DNA of 64,000 bases from an uncultured Roseovarius sp. GTDB lineage: Bacteria > Pseudomonadota > Alphaproteobacteria > Rhodobacterales > Rhodobacteraceae. A program made the position numbers and the translations under genes. Shown here in pieces: positions 44,553 to 53,837 of the stretch. The notes beneath the pieces were generated by a model. That model saw only the letters and a program-made list of their open reading frames with translations. It ran no database searches and was not told the origin of the DNA. The stretch's first letter is position 1, and every line of letters starts with the position of its first letter. The stretch lies in assembly GCA_947503145.1 (NCBI GenBank), contig CANNCP010000001.1:1-64000 (forward strand), given 5' to 3'.

Positions 44553-45896
44553 ATGGCAAACGACACACAAGATACCACCATGCGGATCTCGCAGCAGCGT
44601 TTCAAGCTGCGGGCATGGATTACGTCCAGGCTCTGGGCCCAGGTAATGGCCGGAATGGTCCTGGGCTTTGGCCTCGGTTTGCTGCTGAGCGAAACAACGG
44701 GATTGATCCACCCCGAGACGGCCGAGGTGGTTGGGCATTGGCTGGCTCTGCCCGGTCAGATATTTTTGGCCTTGATTGCCATGGTCCTGATCCCCCTGAT
44801 CTTTTCGTCGATTGTGGGGGGACTTTCCGGGGCCGGATCCGGCGAAGAGTTGCGTTCTGTAGGTCTGCGGCTGGCTGCGCTCATCCTTTCGACCACCACG
44901 GCGGCGGCGGCCATCGGTGTGATGCTTGCCCAGTGGTTGCAGCCCGGCAAGGGGCTTGCCGGATTTTCTCAGCTCCCCGTTGACGCCAATCTGATGTCCC
45001 AAGCCGACCCGATGGCCGACTTGCCGGATCCCGGCGCGCAAGCGACCCTGCCGGATTTGATCGTCAACATCCTGCCGGCCAATCCCACGGCCTCGATTGC
45101 GCAGGGGGATATGCTTGCCGTTGTCGTGCTGGCGCTACTGGTCGGCGTGTCGGTCACGCAGGTTCAGCCAGGTCGTGCCGCGCCCTTTCTGGCCCTGATG
45201 GACGCGTTGCTGTCGATCTCGATGAACATCGTGAAATGGGCCATGTTTCTGGCACCTTTCGCGGTTTTCGGGCTGATGGCGCAACTGGTGATGCGCATGG
45301 GGTTTGAAACCATGGTTGGCATCTCGGGTTATGTTGGCACCGTGCTGCTGGGGCTGGCCGGGCTGTTGTCCCTCTACCTTCTGATCGTGCTGATCTTTGC
45401 AAAGGTCACGCCGCTACGCTTCATGAAAACGGCAGGCAGCAACCTGTTGCTGGCCTTTTCGACCTCCAGTTCCTCGGCGGTGATGCCGGTGACGATCCAG
45501 ACAGCACGCCAGCTTGGCGTGCCAGAGAATATTGCCAATCTGGTGGTGCCGTTGGGGGCGACGATGAACATGGCCGGAACCGCCCTGTATCAGGCAGTGG
45601 CCATTCTCTTTCTTGCGCAGCTTGCCGGGGTGGACCTGACAATGGTTCAGATCGGTGTGGTTGTCGGGACGCTTGTCGCGTCCAGCATTGGCGCGCCCGG
45701 CACACCGGGCGTCAGCATCGCCATTCTGGTCAATGTGGCGACAAGCATGGGCATACCAGTCGAGGGTATGGTAATCATCCTCGGTGTTGATCGTCTGCTC
45801 GACATGTGCCGGACGGTCGTCAATGTCACCGGCGATCTGGTCGCGGCGGTGCTGCTTCGCACGGTTGGGCAAACAGAGACAGTCAGACCGGCCTGA
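44553..45896 (+). CDS. dicarboxylate/amino acid:cation symporter (DAACS family)
   Basis: 447 residues, eight to ten membrane segments. LLLAFSTSSSSAVMPVTIQTARQLGVPENIANLVVPLGATMNMAGTALYQAVAILFLAQ holds the serine-rich re-entrant loop and the NMAGT motif that bind substrate and sodium. GVDRLLDMCRTVVNVTGDLVAAVLL is the conserved C-terminal end. It imports glutamate, aspartate or C4-dicarboxylates. The start MANDTQ at 44553 is chosen over 44472; MRISQQ at 44580 is possible. No clear ribosome site. Confidence 0.92.
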   Translation: MANDTQDTTMRISQQRFKLRAWITSRLWAQVMAGMVLGFGLGLLLSETTGLIHPETAEVVGHWLALPGQIFLALIAMVLIPLIFSSIVGGLSGAGSGEELRSVGLRLAALILSTTTAAAAIGVMLAQWLQPGKGLAGFSQLPVDANLMSQADPMADLPDPGAQATLPDLIVNILPANPTASIAQGDMLAVVVLALLVGVSVTQVQPGRAAPFLALMDALLSISMNIVKWAMFLAPFAVFGLMAQLVMRMGFETMVGISGYVGTVLLGLAGLLSLYLLIVLIFAKVTPLRFMKTAGSNLLLAFSTSSSSAVMPVTIQTARQLGVPENIANLVVPLGATMNMAGTALYQAVAILFLAQLAGVDLTMVQIGVVVGTLVASSIGAPGTPGVSIAILVNVATSMGIPVEGMVIILGVDRLLDMCRTVVNVTGDLVAAVLLRTVGQTETVRPA

Positions 45897-46029
45897 CCGC
45901 AGAGAACGAGCTGACAGACAGCGGCAATTAGAAAGCTGTACAAGTTCGACACATGGCCACCACCCCCGTGCTGCGAAGGTTGCCATAGTATATCCATGCC
46001 GAACCACCAACGACGCAACTGCCCCCGCC

Positions 46030-46048
46030 AAAGCGTTTCGCAAAGCGC
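46030..46048. repeat. partial copy of the palindromic intergenic repeat
   Basis: AAAGCGTTTCGCAAAGCGCT carries the left arm of the repeat family followed by a short reverse end. It lies between the symporter gene and choX. Confidence 0.5.
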
Positions 46049-46135
46049 TATAACCAGGTTTTGTTGACTAACCCCTCGAAATCTGGTCCGTATTGCCGCA
46101 TAACTCAGTAGAAAAATAACTTACAGGAGTTGACC

Positions 46136-47053
46136 ATGCGTTTGCTTTCCACAATTTCAGCCCTCGCGCTGACAGCGGCCCCCGCCTTTGCCAATTGCGA
46201 TCTGGTGCGCTTTTCCGATGTCGGCTGGACCGACATCACGTCGACCACCGCCGCAACCAGCGTTGTTCTGCAGTCGATTGGCTATGAAGTTGACATCAAG
46301 GTTTTGTCTGTGCCGGTCACCTATGTGTCCCTGTCCAAGGGAGATATTGATGTATTCCTCGGCAACTGGATGCCGACCATGGAGAACGACATCGCCAAAT
46401 ATCGCGACGAAGGCAGCGTCGAGACGGTCCGCACCAACCTTGAAGGCGCAAAATACACGCTGGCCACAAATGCCGCCGGTGCTGAGGCCGGTATCGACAG
46501 CTTCGCCGCAATCAGCGAACATGCAGATGCGCTGGAGGGCAAGGTCTATGGCATCGAGCCGGGCAATGACGGCAACCGTCTGATCCAGACGATGATTGAT
46601 GATAACGCCTTCGACCTCGGCGATTTCAAGATGGTAGAGTCCTCCGAGCAGGGCATGCTGGCGCAGGTCCGCCGCAGCAAGGACAAGCCGATTGTCTTTC
46701 TGGCGTGGGAGCCGCACCCGATGAATGCCAATTTCGATTTGACATATCTGCCCGGTGGTGACGATTTCTTTGGCCCCGATCTGGGCGGTGCGACAGTGCT
46801 GACCAATACCCGCAAAGGCTTTAGCGAAGAGTGCCCCAACCTCGGGCACCTCCTGCAAAACCTGACCTTCACCCTGCCGATGGAAAACGAGATCATGGGC
46901 GCGATCCTTGACGACGGGGTCGAGGCGCAAAAGGCTGCCAAGGCTTGGCTGAGCAAAAACCCGGAAGTGATTGAGGCGTGGCTTGATGGCGTCAAGACAG
47001 CCGACGGCAGCGCGGATGCACTGCCCGTCGCCCAAGAAGCACTGGGGCTCTGA
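46136..47053 (+). CDS. choX: choline ABC transporter substrate-binding protein
   Basis: 305 residues with a signal peptide of about 19 residues (ALTAAPAFA cut before NC). DVGWTDITSTTAATSVVLQSIGYE, LSVPVTYVSLSKGDIDVFLGNWMPTMENDIAKY, GAKYTLATNAAGAE, VYGIEPGNDGNRLIQ and FLAWEPHPMN match ChoX of Sinorhizobium meliloti, including the tryptophans and tyrosine of the aromatic box for the quaternary amine. AGGAG precedes the ATG at 46136; a TTG six bases upstream is not used. It binds choline in the periplasm for ChoW/ChoV. Confidence 0.94.
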   Translation: MRLLSTISALALTAAPAFANCDLVRFSDVGWTDITSTTAATSVVLQSIGYEVDIKVLSVPVTYVSLSKGDIDVFLGNWMPTMENDIAKYRDEGSVETVRTNLEGAKYTLATNAAGAEAGIDSFAAISEHADALEGKVYGIEPGNDGNRLIQTMIDDNAFDLGDFKMVESSEQGMLAQVRRSKDKPIVFLAWEPHPMNANFDLTYLPGGDDFFGPDLGGATVLTNTRKGFSEECPNLGHLLQNLTFTLPMENEIMGAILDDGVEAQKAAKAWLSKNPEVIEAWLDGVKTADGSADALPVAQEALGL

Positions 47054-47106
47054 TCCCACAGGGGCGGGGCTTGTCGCAATGCGGCCCCCGCCTCCGGTCG
47101 GCCATC

Positions 47107-47152
47107 AAAGCGTTTCGCGGCCAATCCGGTTCACGGATTGAACGTGAAACGC
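47107..47152. repeat. palindromic intergenic repeat, copy 4 (choX-choW spacer)
   Basis: AAAGCGTTTCGC (47107-47118) and the imperfect right arm GTGAAACGC (47144-47152) enclose an inner AATCCG/CGGATT pair. It is followed by a second hairpin at 47177. Confidence 0.6.
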
Positions 47153-47176
47153 CCGCAACATTGACAGGTCATACTA

Positions 47177-47216
47177 CGCTTCGCCTTGCTTCTGATTCCG
47201 CAAACAAGGCGAAACG
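47177..47216 (+). repeat. second hairpin in the choX-choW spacer
   Basis: CGCTTCGCCTTG (47177-47188) pairs with CAAGGCGAAACG (47205-47216) with one G-T pair and a 16-base loop. Between a binding-protein gene and its permease gene, such stems often protect the upstream mRNA and give more binding protein than permease; that role is inference. Confidence 0.7.
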
Positions 47217-47248
47217 ATTTATCCTGCAGGCCATAGAAGGACATCCAG

Positions 47249-48082
47249 ATGGATTGGCTGACCGATACCAAAATCCCCGTGGGGCGCACTGCCGGGCAGA
47301 TCTTTGACTGGCTGCAAACCAACGGGGCCTGGTTTTTCGACGGCTTGTCCACTGCCATGCGGGCGCTGATCGACAGCGTGCTGTGGCTGTTCCAAACACC
47401 GCATCCCTTGATCGTAGTCGCCGTGATCGTAGCATTTTCCTACATCCTGCAACGCAGGTGGAGGCTGTGCCTGTTTGTGACTGCGGGATTTCTGTTCATC
47501 CTCAATCAGGGCTATTGGGAAGAAACCACCGAAAGCCTGACACTGGTGCTGGCTGCCTGCCTCGTATGCATGGGGGTCGGCGTGCCTATCGGAATCGCGG
47601 TCGCGCACCGGCCCCGGCTGTACCGGGTGGCACGGCCCATACTGGATTTGATGCAAACACTGCCCACCTTTGTATATCTGATCCCGGCCATCGTATTTTT
47701 TGGTATCGGCATGGTGCCGGGCCTGATCGCCACTGTCATTTTCGTGTTGCCGGCGCCAATCAGGCTGACCCAGCTTGGCATTTCCTCGACACCAACGCCG
47801 CTCCTGGAAGCGGCCCGCGCCTTTGGGGCCACGCCGCGCCAAACACTGTGGAAGGTCGAACTGCCCTCGGCCCTGCCTCAGATCATGGCGGGACTGAACC
47901 AGACGATCATGCTATCCCTATCGATGGTGGTGATTGCAGCGCTGGTGGGGGCAGATGGGCTGGGTGTGCCGGTGGTCCGCGCGCTTAATCAGGTCAACCC
48001 GGCGCTTGGTTTTGAATCCGGCTTCATCATCGTGGTGGTGGCAATCATTCTGGACCGGATGCTGCGCGTGGAGCGCCACTGA
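47249..48082 (+). CDS. choW: choline ABC transporter permease
   Basis: 277 residues, six to seven helices. ARPILDLMQTLPTFVYLIPAIVFFGIGMVPGLIATVIFVLPAPIRLTQLGI and the EAA loop EAARAFGATPRQTLWKVELPSALPQIMAGLNQTIMLSLSMVVIAALVG are typical of ProW/OpuAB/ChoW permeases. It forms the membrane channel with ChoV. Its TGA shares one base with the choV ATG (TGATG), so the two are coupled. Confidence 0.95.
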   Translation: MDWLTDTKIPVGRTAGQIFDWLQTNGAWFFDGLSTAMRALIDSVLWLFQTPHPLIVVAVIVAFSYILQRRWRLCLFVTAGFLFILNQGYWEETTESLTLVLAACLVCMGVGVPIGIAVAHRPRLYRVARPILDLMQTLPTFVYLIPAIVFFGIGMVPGLIATVIFVLPAPIRLTQLGISSTPTPLLEAARAFGATPRQTLWKVELPSALPQIMAGLNQTIMLSLSMVVIAALVGADGLGVPVVRALNQVNPALGFESGFIIVVVAIILDRMLRVERH

Positions 48083-49122
48083 TGCGCACAGCAGTGGAAT
48101 TCGACGCCGTCTCGATCGTGTTCGGCGGCGACCCCGCCAGCGCGCTGCCCCTGATGGACGCGGGCCTGTCGCGTGAAGAGGTGCAGGAGAAAGCCGGGCA
48201 GACCCTTGGCGTGCATGATTGCAGCCTGACCGTGGCCGAAGGTGAAATCCTGGTGCTGATGGGGCTGTCAGGGTCGGGCAAGTCCACACTGTTACGTGCG
48301 GTCAACGGGCTGAACACCGTCGTACGCGGCACGGTACGGGTGCATGACGGCTCAGACATGGTCGATGTCTCTCATGCTGATGCTCCCACCCTGCGGCGGA
48401 TGCGCCAGCGCCACATCGCCATGGTGTTTCAGCAATTCGGTCTGCTTCCCTGGCGAAGTGTGGCCGAAAACGTGGGACTGGGGCTGGAACTGTCGGGCAT
48501 GGGCCGCACCGAACGGCGCACCAAAGTGGCCGAGCAACTGGCGCTGGTGGGGCTATCCGATTGGGGGGATCGCAAGGTCTCGGAACTGTCGGGCGGCATG
48601 CAGCAACGGGTGGGTCTAGCCCGCGCCTTCGCCACTGACGCACCGATCCTGCTGATGGACGAACCATTCTCGGCGCTGGATCCCTTGATCCGTGCGCGCC
48701 TTCAGGATGAACTGGTGGACCTCCAGAAACGCCTGCGCCGCACGATCATCTTTGTCAGCCACGATCTGGACGAGGCGTTCAAGCTGGGCGACCGTATTGC
48801 CATCATGGAAGGCGGGCGCATCGTGCAATGTGGCACTCCGCAAGAGATATTCACCAACCCGGCCACAGACTATGTCGCAGATTTCGTCACCCATATGAAC
48901 CCGCTCGGCGTTCTGTGCGCATGCGATGTCGCGACCGCCCTGCCCGATGGCAATTTGCCGCCCGGCGAAATACCATCTGTGGCACCTGACGCAACGATCC
49001 AATCGGTCATGCGCATAGCCCAAGGCCATGATGGCCCGATTTACGTGATCGAGGATGGACGCGCTATTGGCCAGATTGATCGCAACACGATCCTGTCAAA
49101 ACTACTGGATCCGCGTGGCTAA
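48082..49122 (+). CDS. choV: choline ABC transporter ATP-binding protein
   Basis: 346 residues. Walker A MGLSGSGKSTLLRAVNGL (near 59-76), Q-loop FQQFGLLPWRSV, signature ELSGGMQQRVGLARAFA, Walker B ILLMDEPFSALD and the switch FVSHDLDEAFKLGD are all intact. The N-terminal SREEVQEKAGQTLGVHDCSL is typical of the ProV/ChoV group. The C-terminal part (about 280-346) is a short regulatory tail rather than a full CBS pair. It powers uptake of choline or glycine betaine. Confidence 0.95.
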   Translation: MRTAVEFDAVSIVFGGDPASALPLMDAGLSREEVQEKAGQTLGVHDCSLTVAEGEILVLMGLSGSGKSTLLRAVNGLNTVVRGTVRVHDGSDMVDVSHADAPTLRRMRQRHIAMVFQQFGLLPWRSVAENVGLGLELSGMGRTERRTKVAEQLALVGLSDWGDRKVSELSGGMQQRVGLARAFATDAPILLMDEPFSALDPLIRARLQDELVDLQKRLRRTIIFVSHDLDEAFKLGDRIAIMEGGRIVQCGTPQEIFTNPATDYVADFVTHMNPLGVLCACDVATALPDGNLPPGEIPSVAPDATIQSVMRIAQGHDGPIYVIEDGRAIGQIDRNTILSKLLDPRG

Positions 49123-50035
49123 AGTATCCGTCATGATCAAGGTTTGTTTTGTACCCATTCTCTATCTTCTTTGACGAGAGTGTTGGCAAGGATCAGGAGT
49201 TTTCGCATGACAGCCGTTATTGCGAGTTTTGACGGCTTTCATGCGCATGTAGTGTGCCTTGAGGTCGGGGTTGTATCAGATCGCGACCAAGGCTGGCATG
49301 TAGAGGGCGTCGCGCAGCGGTTTTCGACCGCCCTGAATGAACGCCTGGCCCCGCCATCGCCCTGATTGTCGCGTGATCGGGGCAACACCTACGAGTGCTG
49401 CGACCGCCTTTTTGCGAAGTGTTCCGATTCACAGTCCAGAACCACCTTCAGAAAATTCTTGCTCTGCCGAGGGCGTCCATACACGTTGGCAATCGCCCTG
49501 CATCTGCTCCGTCTTTTTGCTGACGGAATTCTTTAACGGCCGAAAGGCGGCCTTGCTGGTCCGAAGCCTCGGGCGCCAGAGGGTTCGCGAGTGTATGCTC
49601 ATCCGCACCTCACGGACATGTGACCGAATTGCACCAGCGGAAAATTGCCGACATCCACGCCCTTGAGCTTCGGCTGTTGATCCGCGCAATTCGTGCGCGA
49701 GTTGGTTGTGATGACGCGCTGCGTCTTGCGTCAATAAAAATCCGAGAATCGATTCCGCCGCCCGGTCCGCCGGAGGAAGAGGGTCGGCAAGAACGAGCAG
49801 ACGCAGTGACGACATACACACGCGACCCAAGCGAAAAGCAGGCCAGCCGCGCGGCGCGCCGGAAAATGCCCTTGGCGCGCGTGCCGTCCGGCATCTGGCA
49901 CATGACCGCCTGCGCCAGACCGGCGCGAGCGCTCTGCGACACGACCGGCCAATCGACCATCACCAAACGAATCACAGGCATGCGCATGAGGCGGGCAAAA
50001 CGCGCCCTCGACCCGCATCTATCGGAGGAACTTAC
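49123..50035. other. degenerate region between choV and the autotransporter gene
   Basis: Left part (49137-49428): IS110 transposase remnant. Right part (49430-50020): short frames on both strands with poor composition; a 142-codon frame at 49620 overlaps the autotransporter start and is not supported. The ribosome site of the autotransporter is GGAGGA at about 50023. Confidence 0.55.
49137..49428 (-). pseudogene. IS110-family transposase remnant (C-terminal part)
   Basis: On the minus strand the frame reads IGTLRKKAVAALVGVAPITRQ, continues SGRWRGQAFIQGGRKPLRDALYMPALVAI and is then broken by TGA. After the stop, YNPDLKAHYMRMKAVK continues. A frameshift is then needed to reach the normal ending VMRKLLILANTLVKEDREW. 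The segment is characteristic of the C-terminal Transposase_20 domain of IS110/IS116 elements. The N-terminal half and the element ends are missing. It marks past insertion beside the autotransporter gene. Confidence 0.8.
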
Positions 50036-53000
50036 ATGCAAAAATTGATTATCGCAGCCCTGGCGGCAATGCATCTGGGAACCACACCAAGCACGGGGGC
50101 GGCTTTCGAGAACAATGACCGTCTGGACCCACCTTTTATTGATTTTGGGGACTGCGTAATTGACAGAAATATTCTCGGGAGCCAGCAGAACGCGAGTGTC
50201 AGTATCAGAAAGGACGGGGTCCGTTATTATCCCAATGGCAGCTTGTTCAATCAGGATCAACTAAAGACTCTGGACTGGATCAGCACGTCGGTAATTACGG
50301 GATGCCTCAACGCTGCGCCGGGCGATGTCATAAACCTTCTTCAAGATGGCGCAAATGGCACATACGCCTCTGATAATTATATCGGATTCAAGTTCACGCT
50401 GACGAGAACCAGGGCCGGGTTTTCGCCGGCTACCTACGAATACAAGATTGGCAGCGGCTCCATGATTATCCCTCCCAGAGCCAATGCCGGCAGCATGCAA
50501 AGAGTGAATTCGGGGACCCAGGTCACACTGAACGGATCAGGATCAGATCCGGATGGCACTATCGAAAGCTATTCGTGGAGCTGGGCCGGCGGCTCGGGGG
50601 ATCCTGCCAATGCGGTGCTGTCCGATCCCAACGTAGCGCAACCCACCTTCACCGACAGCTCACTTGATTTCGGGGATGAGAGCGTCACTCATGTATTCAA
50701 ACTGACAGTTACCGACGATGACGGAGCCACCGGCGCCCACACAGTTATCATCATCATCAATCCACCAGCCAACGCGGCTCCCACCGCAAATGCCGGAAGC
50801 GGACAGACCGTGGTCTCGGGCACGCAGGTCGCGTTGGACGGAAGCGGGTCATCAGACAGCGACGGCACTGTCGAGTCCTACTCCTGGAGCCGCATCGGCG
50901 GCACCGGCAACGCGGGCAGCATCACGCTGGCGGGCGATGACACAGCGACCCCGACTTTCACCGACAGCTCCCTGTCCATTGGCGACAGCAACGCTACCCA
51001 TATCTTCGAGCTGACCGTAACCGACGACAAGGGGACCACGGGCACGGATACGGTCGAGATTACCGTGACACCGCCCGAGGATGTCGAGCCGCCGAAAATT
51101 ACCGGCATTACAGATATCTACACAACCACAGATGCAGGCGTCAACACAGCCTCGGTGTCCCTGACAGCAAGCGTTGGAGATAACTCGGGCGAGGTCATTA
51201 CCCCCAGTTTCTTTGTCGACGACAAGGCCATTCCCAACCCGCATGTCTTCCCCGTCGGCGAAACCGTCGTCAAAGCCGTCGCCGAAGACAGCGCCGGCAA
51301 CAAGGCAGAATACATCTACAGTGTGTTCGTAATCGACACCACGCCGCCCGAAGAACCCGATGCCTCCGGTGTGAAAACACCAGATGGAAAGGCAAGCGTT
51401 TCAGGCACGGCAGAGCCGGGAAGCACAATCACGGTGACCTTTCCGGACGAAACCAGGCTGAGCATGATTGCGGACCCGTCCACCGGTGCCTTCTCCGTAA
51501 TGTCTGCCACGCCGCAGAAGTCCGGGGAGATCACCGTGATGACAAGGGATGCCGCCGGCAACCAGTCACCCCTGGCATCCTTCCAGTTCGCAGGAGACGA
51601 CACGTCGCCCACGATCACGATCGATCCTCTCACCGGGCCCGTTGACGGCAAATACGCGGCCGTCATCACACTCTCCGAAGAAAGCGATGACTTCACAGTC
51701 GGGGATCTCACCCTGGTCAATATCGACAGCGCCATTCTCTCTGGGTCGGGTACCAGCTATTCGGTAATCCTGACGCCCGAAGGCGACGGTGAAATCAAGC
51801 TCCTCGTCGCGGAAAGTACCTTCACCGACCTCGCCGGCAACGCCAATACCGTCTCGAACAAAGTCAGCATCACCCATGACGGCACACCGCCAACAATCGA
51901 GATCACCGGCGCACCGGATGATCTCTCGGCGGCGACCACATTCACTGTCGACATTACCTTCTCCGAGCCGGTTTCCGGCTTCGAGATCTCCGATATCGTG
52001 GTCTCGAATGCAAATATCACCAACCTGACTGGCAGCGAAGCCGCCTACTCGGCAACGGTCGTCGGATCGGGCCTCGGCGATATCAGTATCGCAATCCCTG
52101 CCAACAGCGCAGCAGATGACGCAGGCAACGGCAACCTGGCCTCGAATACGGTCAATGTCGCCGACATAACGGTAGAGCGCACGCAGACGCTGATCGCAGG
52201 CTACATGCAGACCCGTGCCAACCAGTTGGTTGGCAACCAACCCGATCTGCATGGTTTCCTTTCAGGAACGACTGGCCGAAATTTCGATCTGATCGCAACG
52301 CGAGGACGAGGACATTTCAATTTCGCTTCCGATCCGGAGCAGATGATCTGGATGCGATTCAGCGGCTCATGGATGAGCGATGGGACAAGCAAGAGCCGTT
52401 ATGCCTTTGGTGCGATCGGTAGCCATCAAGCTATCAACAAAAACCTGTTGGTGGGGACCATGGTGCAATTCGACTATCTCGAAGAAGATACCGGAGGGGC
52501 ATCCGTCTCTGGCACCGGCTGGATGGTGGGGCCGTATGTCGTGGCGAAGGCGCCAAGCCAGCCGCTCTACTTCGAGGGCCGGCTCCTCTATGGGCAGACA
52601 CATAACGACATCTCGCCTTTCGGTACTTATCAGGACAGCTTCGATACCACGCGGATGCTGGCACAATTGAAGGTAGCCGGTAAACTTGAATACGGCCTGA
52701 CGACCCTGAGCCCGTTCCTGGACGCGTCCTATACCTCCGACGATCAAAGAAGCTATATCGACAGCCTGGGCAACGCTATTCCCGGGCAGAGCGTTGAGCT
52801 GGGACAGATCGAGATCGGCCTGGATTTCAGCAGGATGTTCGACGTCAGATCCGGAACTTTCGAGATCTGGGGCGGCGCGTCGAGCATCTGGTCGAAAACC
52901 AGCGGCAGCGGCTTTGCCTCCACGGTCACGCCCGACTACGAGGGCGGTCGGGCGCGAGTCGAGCTGGGCATCAACCATACCTTGTCGGCGAACCGAAGCT

Positions 53001-53086
53001 TTTCCGCCTCCACCTTCTACGATGGGATTGGCACCGATGGCTTCGAAAGTTACGGGCTGAGCTTTGGATACGAGATGAGCTTCTGA
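50036..53086 (+). CDS. autotransporter with PKD, HYR and Ig-like repeats
   Basis: 1016 residues. A signal peptide of about 23 residues comes first. Residues 150-345 hold two PKD-type domains (ANAGSMQRVNSGTQVTLNGSGSDPDGTIESYSWS and its near copy from about 245). A HYR-like domain (350-425; GDNSGEVITPSFFVDD...ETVVKAVAEDSAGNKAEY) and three Ig-like modules (430-705; DGKASVSGTAEPGSTITV, ADDAGNGNLASNTV) follow. About 720-1016 is an autotransporter beta-barrel ending in SFGYEMSF. The barrel inserts in the outer membrane and exposes the repeats, probably for adhesion. It lies beside an IS110 remnant, so acquisition by transfer is possible. Confidence 0.9.
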   Translation: MQKLIIAALAAMHLGTTPSTGAAFENNDRLDPPFIDFGDCVIDRNILGSQQNASVSIRKDGVRYYPNGSLFNQDQLKTLDWISTSVITGCLNAAPGDVINLLQDGANGTYASDNYIGFKFTLTRTRAGFSPATYEYKIGSGSMIIPPRANAGSMQRVNSGTQVTLNGSGSDPDGTIESYSWSWAGGSGDPANAVLSDPNVAQPTFTDSSLDFGDESVTHVFKLTVTDDDGATGAHTVIIIINPPANAAPTANAGSGQTVVSGTQVALDGSGSSDSDGTVESYSWSRIGGTGNAGSITLAGDDTATPTFTDSSLSIGDSNATHIFELTVTDDKGTTGTDTVEITVTPPEDVEPPKITGITDIYTTTDAGVNTASVSLTASVGDNSGEVITPSFFVDDKAIPNPHVFPVGETVVKAVAEDSAGNKAEYIYSVFVIDTTPPEEPDASGVKTPDGKASVSGTAEPGSTITVTFPDETRLSMIADPSTGAFSVMSATPQKSGEITVMTRDAAGNQSPLASFQFAGDDTSPTITIDPLTGPVDGKYAAVITLSEESDDFTVGDLTLVNIDSAILSGSGTSYSVILTPEGDGEIKLLVAESTFTDLAGNANTVSNKVSITHDGTPPTIEITGAPDDLSAATTFTVDITFSEPVSGFEISDIVVSNANITNLTGSEAAYSATVVGSGLGDISIAIPANSAADDAGNGNLASNTVNVADITVERTQTLIAGYMQTRANQLVGNQPDLHGFLSGTTGRNFDLIATRGRGHFNFASDPEQMIWMRFSGSWMSDGTSKSRYAFGAIGSHQAINKNLLVGTMVQFDYLEEDTGGASVSGTGWMVGPYVVAKAPSQPLYFEGRLLYGQTHNDISPFGTYQDSFDTTRMLAQLKVAGKLEYGLTTLSPFLDASYTSDDQRSYIDSLGNAIPGQSVELGQIEIGLDFSRMFDVRSGTFEIWGGASSIWSKTSGSGFASTVTPDYEGGRARVELGINHTLSANRSFSASTFYDGIGTDGFESYGLSFGYEMSF

Positions 53087-53596
53087 ACGAGGTCGAGCCC
53101 GAAGCGTTGGCTTCGGGCCCGACAAGTCCTCTCGCTCGCGGAACCATAGTAAGCCTTCGGCAAAGGCCGCAAGAGATGGTCGCAGGATTTCGGGGCAGTT
53201 GCTCTAATGATCACCGTCAAGCCCTTTTCAATGACAAATACACCGGCGCTGACCCACTGACCTGCCACTGAACTTTCATCCACCCGGAGCCAGAGCCCTT
53301 TGGGTTGATACCCCGATTGACGCAGGTGGAGCAACCGACATCCGCGCGGAGCTTTCAGATGGCGCAGCGCGGGTGTCGGTTGCGGCGGTGAGGCCCACCG
53401 CCAATGCTTTGGGTGTCTGAGTATGAACATCATGAGGCTGAGGCGCTGGGCGCGGTAATGGATTGGCTGGGGCGGTTCGGCTGACGAAACAGCAAAACAG
53501 ACCAATCACCGCAGTCCCTTAGGGGCGTTAAAAGGGGGATTGGGTCGCAAATATATTGCGTATGTATTTGAGATATATTGGCAATTTTACTTCAAG
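53087..53596. other. intergenic region between the autotransporter gene and tRNA-Leu
   Basis: Starts with a stem GCCCGAAGC (53097-53105)/GCTTCGGGC (53110-53118) around GTTG, 10 bases past the stop. The remaining 480 bases contain no supported gene. Confidence 0.5.
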
Positions 53597-53682
53597 TGGT
53601 GCCCAGGAGAGGACTCGAACCTCCACATCCTTGCGAATACTAGCACCTGAAGCTAGCGCGTCTACCATTCCGCCACCTGGGC
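53597..53682 (-). tRNA. tRNA-Leu (anticodon CAG)
   Basis: 86 bases including encoded CCA. The acceptor GCCCAGG/CCTGGGC pairs, the anticodon stem CTAGC/GCTAG encloses TTCAGGT (anticodon CAG), and a long variable arm (about TATTCGCAAGGATG) is typical of class II tRNAs. Confidence 0.96.
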
Positions 53683-53837
53683 CGGTGTCGTGAGCCGTGC
53701 GTTTAGCCCCGAGAAGCAGCAGTGTCAACGGCATTTTATCACGCCGCGCGAAATGCCGTAGCGCCTTGTCCAGAGCGCGCCTTGCGAGTAGGATTGAGAG
53801 CGGAAAACGTCACGTCCACAGATCCGGAGGCTCGCCC

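Noticed and set aside
44211..45041. 276-codon frame opposite the symporter gene
   Set aside because: It crosses the end of the Hint gene and the start of the symporter gene on the other strand and has mirror-frame composition.
49620..50048. 142-codon frame before the autotransporter gene
   Set aside because: It overlaps the autotransporter start, has no ribosome site and low-complexity, proline- and arginine-rich content.
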